NCBI RefSeq assembly: GCF_900130075.1 | Contig: NZ_LT671418.1 | Span: forward strand, 3,286,001 to 3,350,000 | DNA: 64,000 nt | DNA from: Herminiimonas arsenitoxidans | Lineage (GTDB): Bacteria > Pseudomonadota > Gammaproteobacteria > Burkholderiales > Burkholderiaceae_D | Reading direction: 5' to 3' | Part shown: one piece after another, positions 29,102-38,708 of the stretch | Layout: each line of letters opens with the position of its first letter | Numbering within the stretch: the stretch's first letter is position 1 | Notes under the pieces: generated by a model | Told to the model about the DNA's origin: nothing | The model's database searches: none | What the model saw: the letters and a program-made list of their open reading frames with translations, nothing else | Made by a program: the position numbers and the translations under genes

Positions 29102-30124
29102 ATGCTTGAAGAACAACTGGACTGGCCGGCGATACACGATGCAGCACGCAGGCTGGAGCAGGGCGAGCTGGTCGCTTTTCCTACCGAGACTGTGTATGGC
29201 CTCGGTGCGGATGCAGAGAACCCGGCTGCAGTTGCCAATATCTATGCAGCCAAAGGTCGTCCTTCTAATCATCCTGTCATCGTGCATCTCTCGCCCGAAG
29301 CTGATCTGGATTACTGGGCGCAAGCGATTGCACCTGATGCGCGCAAATTGATTGCTGCATTCTGGCCGGGTCCGCTCACACTGATACTCAAACGCGCAGC
29401 ACATATCCCGGATACCGTGGCCGGTGGCCAGGACTCTATCGGTTTGCGTTGCCCGTCACACCCGGTCGCGCAAGCCTTGTTGCGTACTTTTAAAAACGGC
29501 AAAGGTGGCGTTGCTGCGCCTTCGGCTAATAAATTCGGCCACGTCAGCCCAACCACCGCACAACATGTGCGCGATGAATTTGGCGATGATCAAAACGGTT
29601 TGCTGACTTGCATACTCGATGGTGGACAAAGCGACGTCGGGATTGAATCGACCATCGTCGATATGTCGCGTGGTCATGCGGTCTTGTTGCGCCCAGGACA
29701 TATCAGCGCGGCACAAATTGCAGCAGTAATTGGCTCCTTGCCTGCTTTACCGGATCAAGGCGCACCTCGCGCTTCCGGCACGCTGGAATCGCATTACGCG
29801 CCAGCGACGCCGGTTGTACTGGTTGATAGTGAACATTTGTCTGAGACGCTGCAGAATTTGCATGCGCATGGCCGACGCGTGGCGCTGATGCAGTATGCGG
29901 CAGCAGCAAACGTGCCAGTGGTGGCAAGCATTGCTTTATCCGCCACACCAGCGTCTTATGCGCATGATTTGTACGCAGCCTTGCGTGCGATGGATAGTGC
30001 GCATGCCGATGTGATCGTGGTGCAAACACCACCGAGCGACGATGCCTGGAATGGCGTCAACGATAGATTGCGCCGCGCCGCGCATGACTCTTCCGGTATT
30101 TTGTTAAAGCTGTTGCAGAATTGA
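29102..30124 (+). CDS. Threonylcarbamoyl-AMP synthase with Sua5 domain
   Basis: This enzyme makes threonylcarbamoyl-AMP from Thr, bicarbonate and ATP, the first step of tRNA t6A37 modification. The 340-residue protein is of the long Sua5/YwlC form: a YrdC domain at about residues 10-205 with PTETVYGLGADA and KGRPSNHPVIVHL, then a linker and a C-terminal Sua5 domain from about 220 with APRASGTLESHYAP. It lies 22 bases downstream of purK. A second t6A-pathway gene, tcdA, is 3 kb further on. Confidence 0.95.
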   Translation: MLEEQLDWPAIHDAARRLEQGELVAFPTETVYGLGADAENPAAVANIYAAKGRPSNHPVIVHLSPEADLDYWAQAIAPDARKLIAAFWPGPLTLILKRAAHIPDTVAGGQDSIGLRCPSHPVAQALLRTFKNGKGGVAAPSANKFGHVSPTTAQHVRDEFGDDQNGLLTCILDGGQSDVGIESTIVDMSRGHAVLLRPGHISAAQIAAVIGSLPALPDQGAPRASGTLESHYAPATPVVLVDSEHLSETLQNLHAHGRRVALMQYAAAANVPVVASIALSATPASYAHDLYAALRAMDSAHADVIVVQTPPSDDAWNGVNDRLRRAAHDSSGILLKLLQN

Positions 30125-30152
30125 TCTGAAGACGCGGTAGTGCGTCATGCAG

Positions 30153-30653
30153 TTATTCAGACAGGAAGCGACCACCATGAAATACCAACGGTGCTTGCGC
30201 ACGCACATCGCAGCATTCCACTTCACCCACAAAAATAACGTGATCGCCTTCTGGATAGCGGCTGCGGTTATGGCACTCAAACCAGGCCGCTACGCCGGAT
30301 AATATCGGCAAGCCGGTTGGTGACAGGGTGAAATCCACACCTGCAAAACGATCCTTGCTGGGTTTGGAAAATTGTATTGCCAATGCGGCTTGATCAGCAG
30401 CCAAAATATTGATGACGTAGTGCGAATTACCGGTGAAGACAGGTAAACTTTTTGCTGCTTGGCCGAGACTCCACAATACCAATGGCGGCGTCAGCGAGAC
30501 GGAATTAAAGGAGCTGGCAGTCAGGCCGAGAAAGCTGCCATCCTCGAGGCGCGTCGTGATTATCGTGACGCCGGTGGCAAATTGAGACAGGGCATCGCGA
30601 AAATGACGTGCATCCAATGTGGGCACTGCGTTGCGTGAAGAAGAAGTAGACAT
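30153..30653 (-). CDS. Flavin reductase-family protein
   Basis: This is a 166-residue FMN-binding split-barrel protein, the kind that supplies reduced flavin to monooxygenases or acts as an NAD(P)H:flavin oxidoreductase. I used the ATG at 30653 (MSTSSSRNAV) since the upstream start at 30674 is not supported by conservation. The FATGVTIIT and GLTASSFNSVSLTPPLVLWSL segments and the terminal GRF are typical. No monooxygenase partner is nearby. It converges with the threonylcarbamoyl-AMP synthase gene. Confidence 0.9.
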   Translation of the reverse strand: MSTSSSRNAVPTLDARHFRDALSQFATGVTIITTRLEDGSFLGLTASSFNSVSLTPPLVLWSLGQAAKSLPVFTGNSHYVINILAADQAALAIQFSKPSKDRFAGVDFTLSPTGLPILSGVAAWFECHNRSRYPEGDHVIFVGEVECCDVRAQAPLVFHGGRFLSE

Positions 30654-30765
30654 CGATGTTCCATGAAATTTCATCCATTATGCCGAAAAAAGAAGTTTTC
30701 ATGAAGAAACGCCTCGTTGTTAGCCCTCCATTTCCGTAAAATCATGTGTACGGAGAACCTTGAAC

Positions 30766-31392
30766 ATGAATCTTTTTAATATCCTGCGTGAGCGCGCAAT
30801 GACGCAACCGACTACGATCGCCTCGCGTTCCAGTCGGCGCGTTGTGACTTATCGCAAATTCTGGTCGCGCATAGAACGTGGCACCGCGCGTTTGAAAAGC
30901 GAATGGGATGTTCAGCCCGGCGATACGGTTGCCTATTGGGGATTGGGGCATCAGGATGCCTTGATGCTCTACATTGCGACCGCGCGTTGCGGCGCAAAAT
31001 TGCTGCCTTTGGAACATGCATCATTGCAAGAAGCCAACGTTGCGATCCTGCGTGAGTTTCCTGTAAAAATTCTGTTGCACGACGACGACGTGGTATTCGA
31101 CGTGCCGCCTGCAGTGCCAGCCATGGTCCACTTGTCGTCATTGATAGCGACGCGCTGCCATCACACGCCACCGGTTGAAGAGGATGCGCATCAGCCTAGC
31201 CTGATTTCCCTTGCAAGCGACAGCAAGGGTGGCTTGCTGTCGGAACAAAAGAGTGTGTATGAACTGGCATCCGATACGGGAACAGGCTCTGCAGGTGAGT
31301 TCCGGATTGCAGCTGCATTGTTCGATACTGACGTTTTTGCACCACAGGTGCTGTCGACATTGGTCGCTGGTGGCACCATTGTTTTCCGCTGA
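30766..31392 (+). CDS. Truncated AMP-binding (acyl-CoA synthetase-like) protein
   Basis: This is a 208-residue protein whose whole length matches only the N-terminal third of the adenylate-forming enzyme family: ERAMTQPTTIASRSSRRVVTYRKF, then DTVAYWGLGHQDALMLYIATARCGA, and a later beta-rich part. Full enzymes are about 500 residues. The AMP-binding P-loop (usually TSGTTGxPKG) is replaced by LASDSKGGLLSEQ, so ATP use looks unlikely. I used the ATG at 30766, which has CGGAGAA upstream, rather than a TTG at 30760. It ends cleanly at 31392 with no remnant of the rest of the gene in the next 130 bases. It may be a decayed gene or a repurposed domain. Confidence 0.6.
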   Translation: MNLFNILRERAMTQPTTIASRSSRRVVTYRKFWSRIERGTARLKSEWDVQPGDTVAYWGLGHQDALMLYIATARCGAKLLPLEHASLQEANVAILREFPVKILLHDDDVVFDVPPAVPAMVHLSSLIATRCHHTPPVEEDAHQPSLISLASDSKGGLLSEQKSVYELASDTGTGSAGEFRIAAALFDTDVFAPQVLSTLVAGGTIVFR

Positions 31393-31519
31393 TCGCGGCG
31401 TATAGCAAGGAATGGGCTGAATAATCAGTTATGGTCGAAACGTGGTTTTACCGGTGATTCTGTATGCAGGTCGTATAGTTTGCGCTAAAGTCATAGGCAT
31501 ACACTAACGGAGTAATCGA

Positions 31520-32059
31520 ATGGCAATGGAAATCGCAACGCTGGGTGGTGGATGTTTTTGGTGCACTGAGGCTGTGTTTCAGCAGCTTAAAGGCATCAAG
31601 GCAGTTGAATCCGGTTATACCGGCGGTCATATTGAAAACCCCGAGTATGAGCAGATTTGTGAGGGCACGACCGGCCATGCCGAAGTGGTGCGCTTGACCT
31701 TCGATCCTGAAGTTGTCAGCTTCCGTGAAATTCTCGAAGTGTTTTTCACCATCCATGATCCAACGACATTGAATCGTCAGGGTAACGATGTTGGCACGCA
31801 ATATCGTTCAGTAATTTATTTCCACACACCGGAACAGAAAGATACGGCGAAGCACGTTATTGCCGAGATGGCGAACGTGTGGGACGCGCCTATCGTGACA
31901 GAACTCAGTCCGGCAGAAACGTATTACAAAGCCGAGAGTTATCATCAGAATTATTTCCGCCAGAATCCGATGCAAGGTTATTGTGCCTTCATCGTTGCAC
32001 CCAAGGTTTCCAAAGTCAGGAAGACCTTCAGCGACAAAATCAGAGAGGATATGATTTGA
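31520..32059 (+). CDS. msrA: Peptide-methionine (S)-S-oxide reductase
   Basis: MsrA reduces the S-epimer of methionine sulfoxide in proteins using thioredoxin. The 179-residue protein has the catalytic GGCFWCTE motif (residues 9-16), the [17 protein letters not shown] region and the YHQNYF motif. No msrB domain is attached. It is followed 28 bases later by guaC on the same strand, so they may be co-transcribed. Confidence 0.97.
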   Translation: MAMEIATLGGGCFWCTEAVFQQLKGIKAVESGYTGGHIENPEYEQICEGTTGHAEVVRLTFDPEVVSFREILEVFFTIHDPTTLNRQGNDVGTQYRSVIYFHTPEQKDTAKHVIAEMANVWDAPIVTELSPAETYYKAESYHQNYFRQNPMQGYCAFIVAPKVSKVRKTFSDKIREDMI

Positions 32060-32087
32060 ATCGCTGATTGACCCGCAGGAGGGCGTC

Positions 32088-33140
32088 ATGCATATCGAAG
32101 AATCGGTCAAACTGGATTTCAAGGATGTGCTGATACGCCCCAAGCGTTCTACGCTGACATCGCGTCAGGATGTCGATATTCATCGCGAATTCGTTTTTCG
32201 CAATTCGCACAATACCTATCGCGGCATTCCCATCATTGCATCGAATATGGATACCACCGGTACCATGGCGATGGCACAGTCTCTGGCTTCCTACAGTTTA
32301 TCGGTAGCATTGCACAAACACTATTCCGCAGATGAATTGGCGACGTACTTTCTATCGTTGCAGGCTTCGGGCATAGCCGCATCGAGCGCGTTTTATTCAA
32401 TGGGCATCAGTCAGCTTGAGTACGAGAAATTTACCGTCGTGATGGCACGTACTCATGATGCACTTGAGTATCTTTGCATCGATGTGGCGAATGGCTATAC
32501 CGAAGGCTTCATCAACTTCGTCAAGAAGGTACGCAAGGCTTATCCGCAACTGACGATCATGGCCGGTAACGTGGTGACGGGTGATATCACGGAGGAATTG
32601 ATCCTGGCGGGTGCAGATATCGTCAAGGTTGGTATCGGTCCAGGCTCAGTGTGCACCACACGCAAGATGACTGGCGTTGGTTATCCGCAATTATCCGCAG
32701 TGATCGAATGTGCTGACGCGGCACATGGCTTGGGTGGACAGATTTGTGCTGATGGAGGTTGCTCGGTACCTGGTGATTTAGCCAAGGCATTTGGCGGCGG
32801 TGCGGATTTTGTGATGTTGGGCGGCATGCTGGCTGGTCACGATGAATGTGCCGGTGATTTGATAGAACGCGATGGCAAGAAATTCAAACGCTTCTACGGC
32901 ATGAGCAGCCGTACTGCGATGGAAAAATATGCTGGTGGCGTTGCCGAGTATAGAGCGGCAGAAGGCAAGGAAGTGCTAGTGGAATATCGCGGTGCGGTAG
33001 CAGATACGCTGCAAGATATACTCGGCGGTGTGCGTTCAGCTTGTACTTACGTTGGTGCGCACAAGCTGAAAGAATTGACCAAGCGTACGACCTTCATCCG
33101 TGTGACGCAGCAGTTGAATGAAGTGTTTGGGAAGTCCTGA
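32088..33140 (+). CDS. guaC: GMP reductase
   Basis: GuaC converts GMP to IMP with NADPH, releasing ammonia, in purine salvage. The 350-residue TIM-barrel protein belongs to the IMPDH/GMPR family. The active-site loop is [15 protein letters not shown] with the catalytic Cys, and the early [12 protein letters not shown] is the GuaC signature. It has no CBS domains, which separates it from IMP dehydrogenase. It converges with tcdA. Confidence 0.95.
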   Translation: MHIEESVKLDFKDVLIRPKRSTLTSRQDVDIHREFVFRNSHNTYRGIPIIASNMDTTGTMAMAQSLASYSLSVALHKHYSADELATYFLSLQASGIAASSAFYSMGISQLEYEKFTVVMARTHDALEYLCIDVANGYTEGFINFVKKVRKAYPQLTIMAGNVVTGDITEELILAGADIVKVGIGPGSVCTTRKMTGVGYPQLSAVIECADAAHGLGGQICADGGCSVPGDLAKAFGGGADFVMLGGMLAGHDECAGDLIERDGKKFKRFYGMSSRTAMEKYAGGVAEYRAAEGKEVLVEYRGAVADTLQDILGGVRSACTYVGAHKLKELTKRTTFIRVTQQLNEVFGKS

Positions 33141-33141
33141 A

Positions 33142-33162
33142 AAGTAAGCTCGCCGCTTACTT
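33142..33162. terminator. Hairpin between convergent guaC and tcdA
   Basis: An 8-bp perfect inverted repeat (AAGTAAGC with GCTTACTT, 5-base loop) spans the guaC 3' flank and the last codons of tcdA. No long T tract follows, so it may be a weak bidirectional terminator or a stabilising 3' stem. Confidence 0.45.
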
Positions 33163-34020
33163 CACTTCGTCATCCGTTGCGATGGTCGGTGTAACTGCAG
33201 TTGCTTCTGCTGCCAGTTTGCGCAATACATGCGCTGCAGCGACCAGTCCGAACGATGCAGTGACCACCATCGCAGAACCAAAGCCTGCACAATTCAATCC
33301 TGTAATGCCTGTTTGATCATCGCCATCGACGGCGCAGACTTTTTCCGTTTCCGGGAAGCGCAGCGGTTCGGTCGAGAAGACGGCGTCGATGCCGAATTTG
33401 TTTTTCGTTCCGCGTGGAAAACCGTGTTCGGCACGCAAGCGTTTGCGTACTTTCGCCAGCAAGGGTTCTTGTTCGGTGCGACACAGATCGAGTACTTCGA
33501 TTTTGGTTGGATCGATTTGTCCGCCGGCACCACCTATCGTGACCAGCTTTAATTTATGTTTGCGGCAATAGGCAATCAATGCGGTCTTGGCGCGGACATT
33601 GTCGATGGCATCGATGATGTAGTCGTATTGGCGCGAACCTATCATTTCATCCAGGTTGTCGGCACTGAGGAAGTCTTCAATCTCGGTGACCACGCAGTAC
33701 GGATTGATCTGTGCAATACGTTCGGCCAAAGCGGTGACCTTGGCTTTGCCCAAGGTATCGGTCAGCGCGTGGATTTGGCGGTTGATATTCGATTCGGCCA
33801 GATTATCCAAATCGATCATTGTGATCTTGCCGATGGCACTGCGCGCCAAAGCTTCGACTACCCAAGAACCGACGCCACCGACGCCTATCACGCATACATG
33901 GGCATTGCGGAAGCGTTCCAGCGCGGCATTGCCGTACAGGCGTGCAATGCCGCCAAAACGACGGTCGTAATCGATATCAGGTACCGCAGAAGGGGAAGAT
34001 GAGGTGGCAATTGAAGTCAT
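33157..34020 (-). CDS. tcdA: tRNA threonylcarbamoyladenosine dehydratase
   Basis: TcdA (CsdL) is an E1-like enzyme that cyclises t6A37 in tRNA to ct6A with ATP. The 287-residue protein has the Rossmann nucleotide site VIGVGGVGSWVVEALARS, then DLDNLAESNINRQ with the ATP-binding Asp and Arg, and the DAIDNVRAKTALI segment. It belongs to the ThiF/MoeB superfamily; the lack of a zinc-binding CxxC pair and its length favour TcdA over MoeB. Confidence 0.93.
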   Translation of the reverse strand: MTSIATSSSPSAVPDIDYDRRFGGIARLYGNAALERFRNAHVCVIGVGGVGSWVVEALARSAIGKITMIDLDNLAESNINRQIHALTDTLGKAKVTALAERIAQINPYCVVTEIEDFLSADNLDEMIGSRQYDYIIDAIDNVRAKTALIAYCRKHKLKLVTIGGAGGQIDPTKIEVLDLCRTEQEPLLAKVRKRLRAEHGFPRGTKNKFGIDAVFSTEPLRFPETEKVCAVDGDDQTGITGLNCAGFGSAMVVTASFGLVAAAHVLRKLAAEATAVTPTIATDDEVK

Positions 34021-34186
34021 GCCGCCATTTTAACGGACGGCGGTGCTTAAGTTTATCTTTGATAATTCTTTGGCAAGAGAAGAGTGGTGCTCATTTAGTG
34101 CGGTATTCTCGAAAATGATTGCGATGGATCAAATCCAGGTGGCGTAGCATCGGATAATGTAGTCAAACAGGCAGGAAGATAACAAG

Positions 34187-34720
34187 ATGAATACCTTATT
34201 CGAATCTGCACCGGACTTCAGTCAGCCACTGGCAGTGCTCAAGCATTGTCATGGTCGGATACGCAAGCAGTTGAGTACCATGCAGAAGCTCGTGCAGCAT
34301 TTGCAGGCTGTCGGATTGACGTCGGACGCACAACAGGCGGCGACGGCAGTGTTGCGCTATTTCGATCATGCGGCACCGAATCATCATGAGGACGAAGAAC
34401 AGGATTTGTTACCGATGTTGCGGGCGAGTGCAGTAGATGACGATTTGGTTTTGTTGAACACGACTGCAGCAGAAATCATCGACGAGCATAGACACATGGA
34501 TCAAGTCTGGCAGCCGCTTGCTGTGCAATTGCGTGCCATCGAAAAAGCCGAGGCTGCAGAACTGTCGGCGGGGAATGTGCATCTGTTCGTCAAGCTTTAC
34601 AATGCACACATGGAAAAAGAAGAAGCGATAGTCACGCCGATGGCGCAACGCTTGTTCGATCAGGAACAAATGACCCAGCTCGGCGATGCCATGCGCCAAC
34701 GTCGCGGCATTGCTGCATAA
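34187..34720 (+). CDS. Hemerythrin-domain protein
   Basis: This is a 177-residue four-helix-bundle protein with iron-ligand-type His and Glu: VLKHCHGRIRKQ, then YFDHAAPNHHEDEEQDLLP, DEHRHMDQVW, and the last helix YNAHMEKEEAIVTPMA. These are the HHE motifs of hemerythrin-like proteins, which bind a di-iron centre and may sense or scavenge oxygen, nitric oxide or metal. It is 15 bases upstream of pdxH, with a GGAGA ribosome-binding site for pdxH in between, so the two are co-transcribed. The specific role is not deducible. Confidence 0.9.
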   Translation: MNTLFESAPDFSQPLAVLKHCHGRIRKQLSTMQKLVQHLQAVGLTSDAQQAATAVLRYFDHAAPNHHEDEEQDLLPMLRASAVDDDLVLLNTTAAEIIDEHRHMDQVWQPLAVQLRAIEKAEAAELSAGNVHLFVKLYNAHMEKEEAIVTPMAQRLFDQEQMTQLGDAMRQRRGIAA

Positions 34721-34735
34721 GGAGAAAGAACAATT

Positions 34736-35371
34736 ATGTCCATCGCAGATATTCGTACCGATTACACGCAGGCGAAATTGTCCGAGCACGATATCGATCC
34801 CGATCCTGTCGCACAATTTGCCAAATGGTTTGATGAAGCTCTGTGTGCGGAAGTCCCTGAGCCGAATGCTATGAGCGTATCTACTGTTGGTGAAAACGGT
34901 CGTCCATCGTCACGCATTTTACTGATCAAGGATTTCGATCAGCGCGGCTTTACGTGGTTTACCAATTACGGCAGCCGCAAAGGTGTGGAGCTGGCAAAGA
35001 ATCCGCATGCTGCATTGCTGTTTCACTGGATTCCGCTGGAGCGGGAAGTGCGGATTGAAGGCCGAGTTGAACGTGTCTCTAGCGAGGAGAGTGAACATTA
35101 CTTTCAGAGCCGTCCGGTGAAAAGTCGTTTGAGTGCGCTTGCCTCATCGCAGAGCCATCCGATTGCAGATCGCGAGGCGCTGGAAGCGCAATATGCGCAA
35201 GTCGAAGCAAAGTACGGTGAGCATCCACCGCGGCCGGAAAATTGGGGCGGCTATCGCTTGAAGCCGGATTACATTGAATTCTGGCAGGGACGTCGTTCGC
35301 GTTTGCACGACAGGATTGTGTACACGCTGGATAAAGACGGGAAGTGGCAGCGGCAACGCTTGCAGCCGTAA
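34736..35371 (+). CDS. pdxH: Pyridoxine/pyridoxamine 5'-phosphate oxidase
   Basis: This FMN enzyme oxidises PNP and PMP to the cofactor PLP. The 211-residue protein has the N-terminal [19 protein letters not shown], the flavin-binding [26 protein letters not shown] segment and the C-terminal signature [13 protein letters not shown]. Length and motifs are standard. It is followed by a terminator hairpin. Confidence 0.97.
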   Translation: MSIADIRTDYTQAKLSEHDIDPDPVAQFAKWFDEALCAEVPEPNAMSVSTVGENGRPSSRILLIKDFDQRGFTWFTNYGSRKGVELAKNPHAALLFHWIPLEREVRIEGRVERVSSEESEHYFQSRPVKSRLSALASSQSHPIADREALEAQYAQVEAKYGEHPPRPENWGGYRLKPDYIEFWQGRRSRLHDRIVYTLDKDGKWQRQRLQP

Positions 35372-35400
35372 GTAAGTTCAGCCTGCTTCTACTGCAAACA

Positions 35401-35432
35401 AAAAAGCCGCTCCTTTTGGGATGCGGCTTTTT
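35401..35432. terminator. Bidirectional terminator between pdxH and the GT-C gene
   Basis: The arms AAAAAGCCGC and GCGGCTTTTTT with a TCC/GGGA inner part and a TTTT loop form a stem flanked by A and T runs, so it can serve both convergent genes. Confidence 0.88.
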
Positions 35433-35499
35433 TATTGAGGTAAATCCTTGCAGTTCGCTTCAGTTTATACCGTACTAGAAGGAACTGAATTAGATAGAT

Positions 35500-37092
35500 C
35501 TACTTTGCATCTTTCACATCTTTGCAGCTTGGCTGTGGTGGGATGATGCCCCACTCAACGACAACTGTAGGGCCGCCTGCTTTCTTGGTCCAAGGAATTT
35601 CGAGCGTACCGTGTTCTGTGGTTTGCGCCATCAATGCAATTGCATCGATATCGACTTGATCCGGATTGATCTTGCTGCGGTTGATCGCAACCAGCATCCC
35701 GCATTTTTCTGCTTTCTCTTCATTGACCCACGGCGATTTATGGAAGTCGCCATCGATCAAGACTTGTACTTGAGGGCCGATATGCGTAGCAATATTGCCG
35801 CCGAGCCAGGTATCGGATGCAACCAGTGTCAGCGGTGTTTGCATGTGCGCATTCCATTGCGCATGTACTTGACGTGATACTTCTGCGCCAGGGAAAGTAG
35901 CGCGGCTGGCCCGGCCGGATTTATCCGCCAACGGGCCGCGGGCCAAACCGTAACCTGCGGCACCCAGAACTTGGATCACGATGACGACGATGATGGTCTT
36001 ACGCAGCAAAGCTGCATCATTGCCGCTTTTGAGGAACCAGAAAGAGAAGAAGCCGAACAAGACGAAGAAGGTGGTCGCCCAATGTGCCGCCAAAGGAATC
36101 TTGAACGCACCTGCAACCAGCATGGTTATCAATAATGGCGTCAGACCGACGAACAACAGGAAGAAGCGATCCGATGCTGCGAGTTCGCTGGCTATGGTTG
36201 GCGGGCGCGCGGATTTTGGCGTCAATTTATATTGGCGGCCAGCCCAGAAGGCAACAACCAGTACGGCCAGGATCAGCGCGGCAATACGTCCCAGATTTGT
36301 TAGCAAGAAGCTGAACAAGTCTTGCACTTCCAGCCAGTAAGTCGCTTGCGGAATCATCTCGTTACCGGCGTAGGCTATCGGTCCGGCTGCTTGTTGTTTG
36401 AGCCACAGCAGATGCGGGGTGACCATCGCGATCAGGATGGCTGTTGCGAGTGCGATGCCTTTCCATGTTTTGGCACGCAGCAGGCCACCGGTGATCAGCA
36501 AGTACAGGGCAAAGGTGGCGAACTGGATCAGCGCGCTGTATTTGGTCAGGAAGGCGCAGCCGCAGAAAAAGCCTAGCGCTGCCCATGCCTTCATGCTGTC
36601 GGTACGCGTGGCGCGATAAAACATCCAGATCGCGCCGGCAACCGACCACAGTTGCATCGTATTGTGATTGTTCATCACGCCGCGCACGGTGAAGTAGGCG
36701 ATGACGGATACCAGCAAGGTGGCGATCAGTGCGCGGCTTTGCGTTGTGATTTCGCAACCGAATTTCCATACTATCCACAAGGTCAATACGACGCTGAGCT
36801 GGCCGGTGAAGAAGGTCAGCCAGACCGGGCGGCCGAAGATGGATACCAATCCATACAAAATCCACGAAGGTAGCGGTGGATGCTTGTAATAACCCCATTC
36901 CAGCCCGCTGGCCCAGACCAGCTCTTCCATATTGTCCCAGTCGGGCGCACGGTGGCTGATACCGGTGAAGAAGCTCCATAAAGCCAGGTGCAGCAGCAAC
37001 AGGACGAGAACCAGCGGCACCAGATTGGACGAATTCAGCGAAAAGAGCCGGCTGGGTTGATTGGACGAAGAAACTGGTTGAGTTGGCATCAT
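35500..37092 (-). CDS. ArnT-like GT39-family glycosyltransferase
   Basis: This 530-residue integral membrane protein has about 11-12 hydrophobic helices and a GT-C fold. The first periplasmic loop carries the catalytic acidic motif DWDNMEE. Such enzymes move a sugar from undecaprenyl phosphate to an extracytoplasmic acceptor; ArnT does this with L-Ara4N on lipid A. The gene is divergent, 192 bases away, from a GT2, GtrA and ChbG/NaxD-like deacetylase set. Those four activities together are those of lipid A hexosamine-modifying systems (lgm in Bordetella; flmF2, naxD and flmK in Francisella). Substrate sugar here is inferred, not shown. Confidence 0.8.
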   Translation of the reverse strand: MMPTQPVSSSNQPSRLFSLNSSNLVPLVLVLLLLHLALWSFFTGISHRAPDWDNMEELVWASGLEWGYYKHPPLPSWILYGLVSIFGRPVWLTFFTGQLSVVLTLWIVWKFGCEITTQSRALIATLLVSVIAYFTVRGVMNNHNTMQLWSVAGAIWMFYRATRTDSMKAWAALGFFCGCAFLTKYSALIQFATFALYLLITGGLLRAKTWKGIALATAILIAMVTPHLLWLKQQAAGPIAYAGNEMIPQATYWLEVQDLFSFLLTNLGRIAALILAVLVVAFWAGRQYKLTPKSARPPTIASELAASDRFFLLFVGLTPLLITMLVAGAFKIPLAAHWATTFFVLFGFFSFWFLKSGNDAALLRKTIIVVIVIQVLGAAGYGLARGPLADKSGRASRATFPGAEVSRQVHAQWNAHMQTPLTLVASDTWLGGNIATHIGPQVQVLIDGDFHKSPWVNEEKAEKCGMLVAINRSKINPDQVDIDAIALMAQTTEHGTLEIPWTKKAGGPTVVVEWGIIPPQPSCKDVKDAK

Positions 37093-37284
37093 CGGTAAGG
37101 AAAAGGAGTAGTGGTGTATGTCTGGCGTGGAAACTATTCCAGTTTAGCAATCGCATACAGTGGCGGTGAATTATAATCGCTGGTCAGATGACCTACGAAA
37201 TTTTTGCCGCGTAACCATGCATATATCCTTGATTTTCGCTGAACCGGAAGTGGCTTCGCAATTCAAACCAGAAAGGTTTTTCTC

Positions 37285-38289
37285 ATGGTGACAGTGACCG
37301 CACTACCGAAAAATCGCCCGACCGATGCCCTGATCTCTTGTGTGATCCCGGCTTATAACGAGGCGGCGCATCTGGCCGACTTTTTGCGGGATTTGAGAAA
37401 AACGCTTGCCACGTTTGCAACGCGTTACGAGATTATCGTCATCAATGACGGTAGCAAAGACAATACCGACGAAGTCATGGCGTCCTTGCTGGGCGAGGGC
37501 GGCTTGCGCTATATCAGCTTCTCGCGCAATTTCGGCAAGGAAGCGGCGTTGTCGGCTGGTATCGATGCTGCGCAGGGCGACGCGGTGATCTTGATGGATA
37601 GCGATTATCAGCATCCACTGGAGTTGCTGCCAGAAATGACGCGTCTGTGGCAGAGCGGCATCGATATGGTGTACGGCGTCATCAGCGATCGCAGCAATGA
37701 ATCGCGCCTGAAACGTTGGGGCACAGGCATGTTCTATCAATTGATGGAATCAGGTTCGCCAATTACGATTCCGCGCAATGCTGGCGATTTTCGTTTGATG
37801 GACAAGAAGGTAGCCGATGCCTTGCGCCAGTTGCCGGAACGCAATCGTTTCATGAAGGGTTTGTACGCCTGGGTTGGTTTCAGCAGCATTGCCTTGCCGT
37901 TTGTGCCAGCTGATCGCGCGACTGGCGTATCGAGTTTCAACTACCGTAGCCTGAGCCGTTTGGCCTTGGCCGGTGTGACGGCATTTACCACCTTGCCTTT
38001 GCGTATCTGGAGCGCGGTCGGTGTCGTAATTTCTATCATCGCCATACTCTATGCGTTCTGGATTGCCGGCGAGTCTATATTGTTCGGTAACGATGTACCG
38101 GGCTGGTCTACCTTGGCCGCGGGTTTGATGTTCTTTTCCGGTATTCAACTGATTTCCATCGGCGTGCTGGGTGAATACCTTGGTCGCGTCTATGATGAAG
38201 TCAAGAAGCGTCCTCTTTATGTTGTCGCGCACGATATCAATAACGGTCCGGTAACGACTACTGATAAAGACGCGCCGCCATGCGCTTGA
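37285..38289 (+). CDS. GT2 undecaprenyl-phosphate sugar transferase
   Basis: This is a 334-residue family 2 glycosyltransferase. The GT-A domain has VIPAYNEAAHL, INDGSKD and a DxD motif in LMDSDYQHP. Two C-terminal membrane helices (about 240-262 and 275-300) follow, as in GtrB and ArnC. It would transfer a hexosamine from a UDP-sugar to undecaprenyl phosphate on the cytoplasmic face. The GtrA gene overlaps its last 10 bases, which fits with coupling to a flippase. The sugar is unknown; N-acetylhexosamine is expected if the downstream deacetylase acts on the product. Confidence 0.87.
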   Translation: MVTVTALPKNRPTDALISCVIPAYNEAAHLADFLRDLRKTLATFATRYEIIVINDGSKDNTDEVMASLLGEGGLRYISFSRNFGKEAALSAGIDAAQGDAVILMDSDYQHPLELLPEMTRLWQSGIDMVYGVISDRSNESRLKRWGTGMFYQLMESGSPITIPRNAGDFRLMDKKVADALRQLPERNRFMKGLYAWVGFSSIALPFVPADRATGVSSFNYRSLSRLALAGVTAFTTLPLRIWSAVGVVISIIAILYAFWIAGESILFGNDVPGWSTLAAGLMFFSGIQLISIGVLGEYLGRVYDEVKKRPLYVVAHDINNGPVTTTDKDAPPCA

Positions 38290-38690
38290 TGGAATTGCTG
38301 CGGGTGCTGCGCTTTGGCATAGTTGGCCTGACAGCTGCAGCCGTGCATTACTGGGTCGTGATCGGCCTGGTGGAGTTGGCGCATATTGCACCTTTGCATG
38401 CGAATGTAGGTGGTTTTATCGTGGCGTTCTGGGTCAGTTATTTCGGTCATAGACACTGGACGTTTTCCGATGCGGTGGCTTCTCATGCGGATGGCGATCA
38501 TCCATCTTTCCTGCGTTTTCTTGCGGTGGCGGTGTTGGGCTTCTGCATGAATCAGTTGCTGTTTTACTTGTTGTTACGTTACGTGGGTTTGCCGTATTAC
38601 GTGGCATTGGCGCTGGTGGTCTTTACGGTTGCAGTCATGACGTATGTCTTGAGCAAACTATGGGCCTTCCGTCACGCTGCACATTCCTGA
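38280..38690 (+). CDS. GtrA-family membrane protein, putative lipid-linked sugar flippase
   Basis: This 136-residue protein has four hydrophobic helices and the GtrA pattern: RFGIVGLTAAAVHYWVV at the start, FWVSYFGHRHWTF between helices 2 and 3. GtrA proteins are thought to flip undecaprenyl-phosphate sugars to the periplasmic side. It overlaps the GT2 gene by 10 bases and precedes the deacetylase by 18 bases, so the three form an operon. Confidence 0.88.
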   Translation: MRLMELLRVLRFGIVGLTAAAVHYWVVIGLVELAHIAPLHANVGGFIVAFWVSYFGHRHWTFSDAVASHADGDHPSFLRFLAVAVLGFCMNQLLFYLLLRYVGLPYYVALALVVFTVAVMTYVLSKLWAFRHAAHS

Positions 38691-38708
38691 AAATCATAAA
38701 AAAACACC

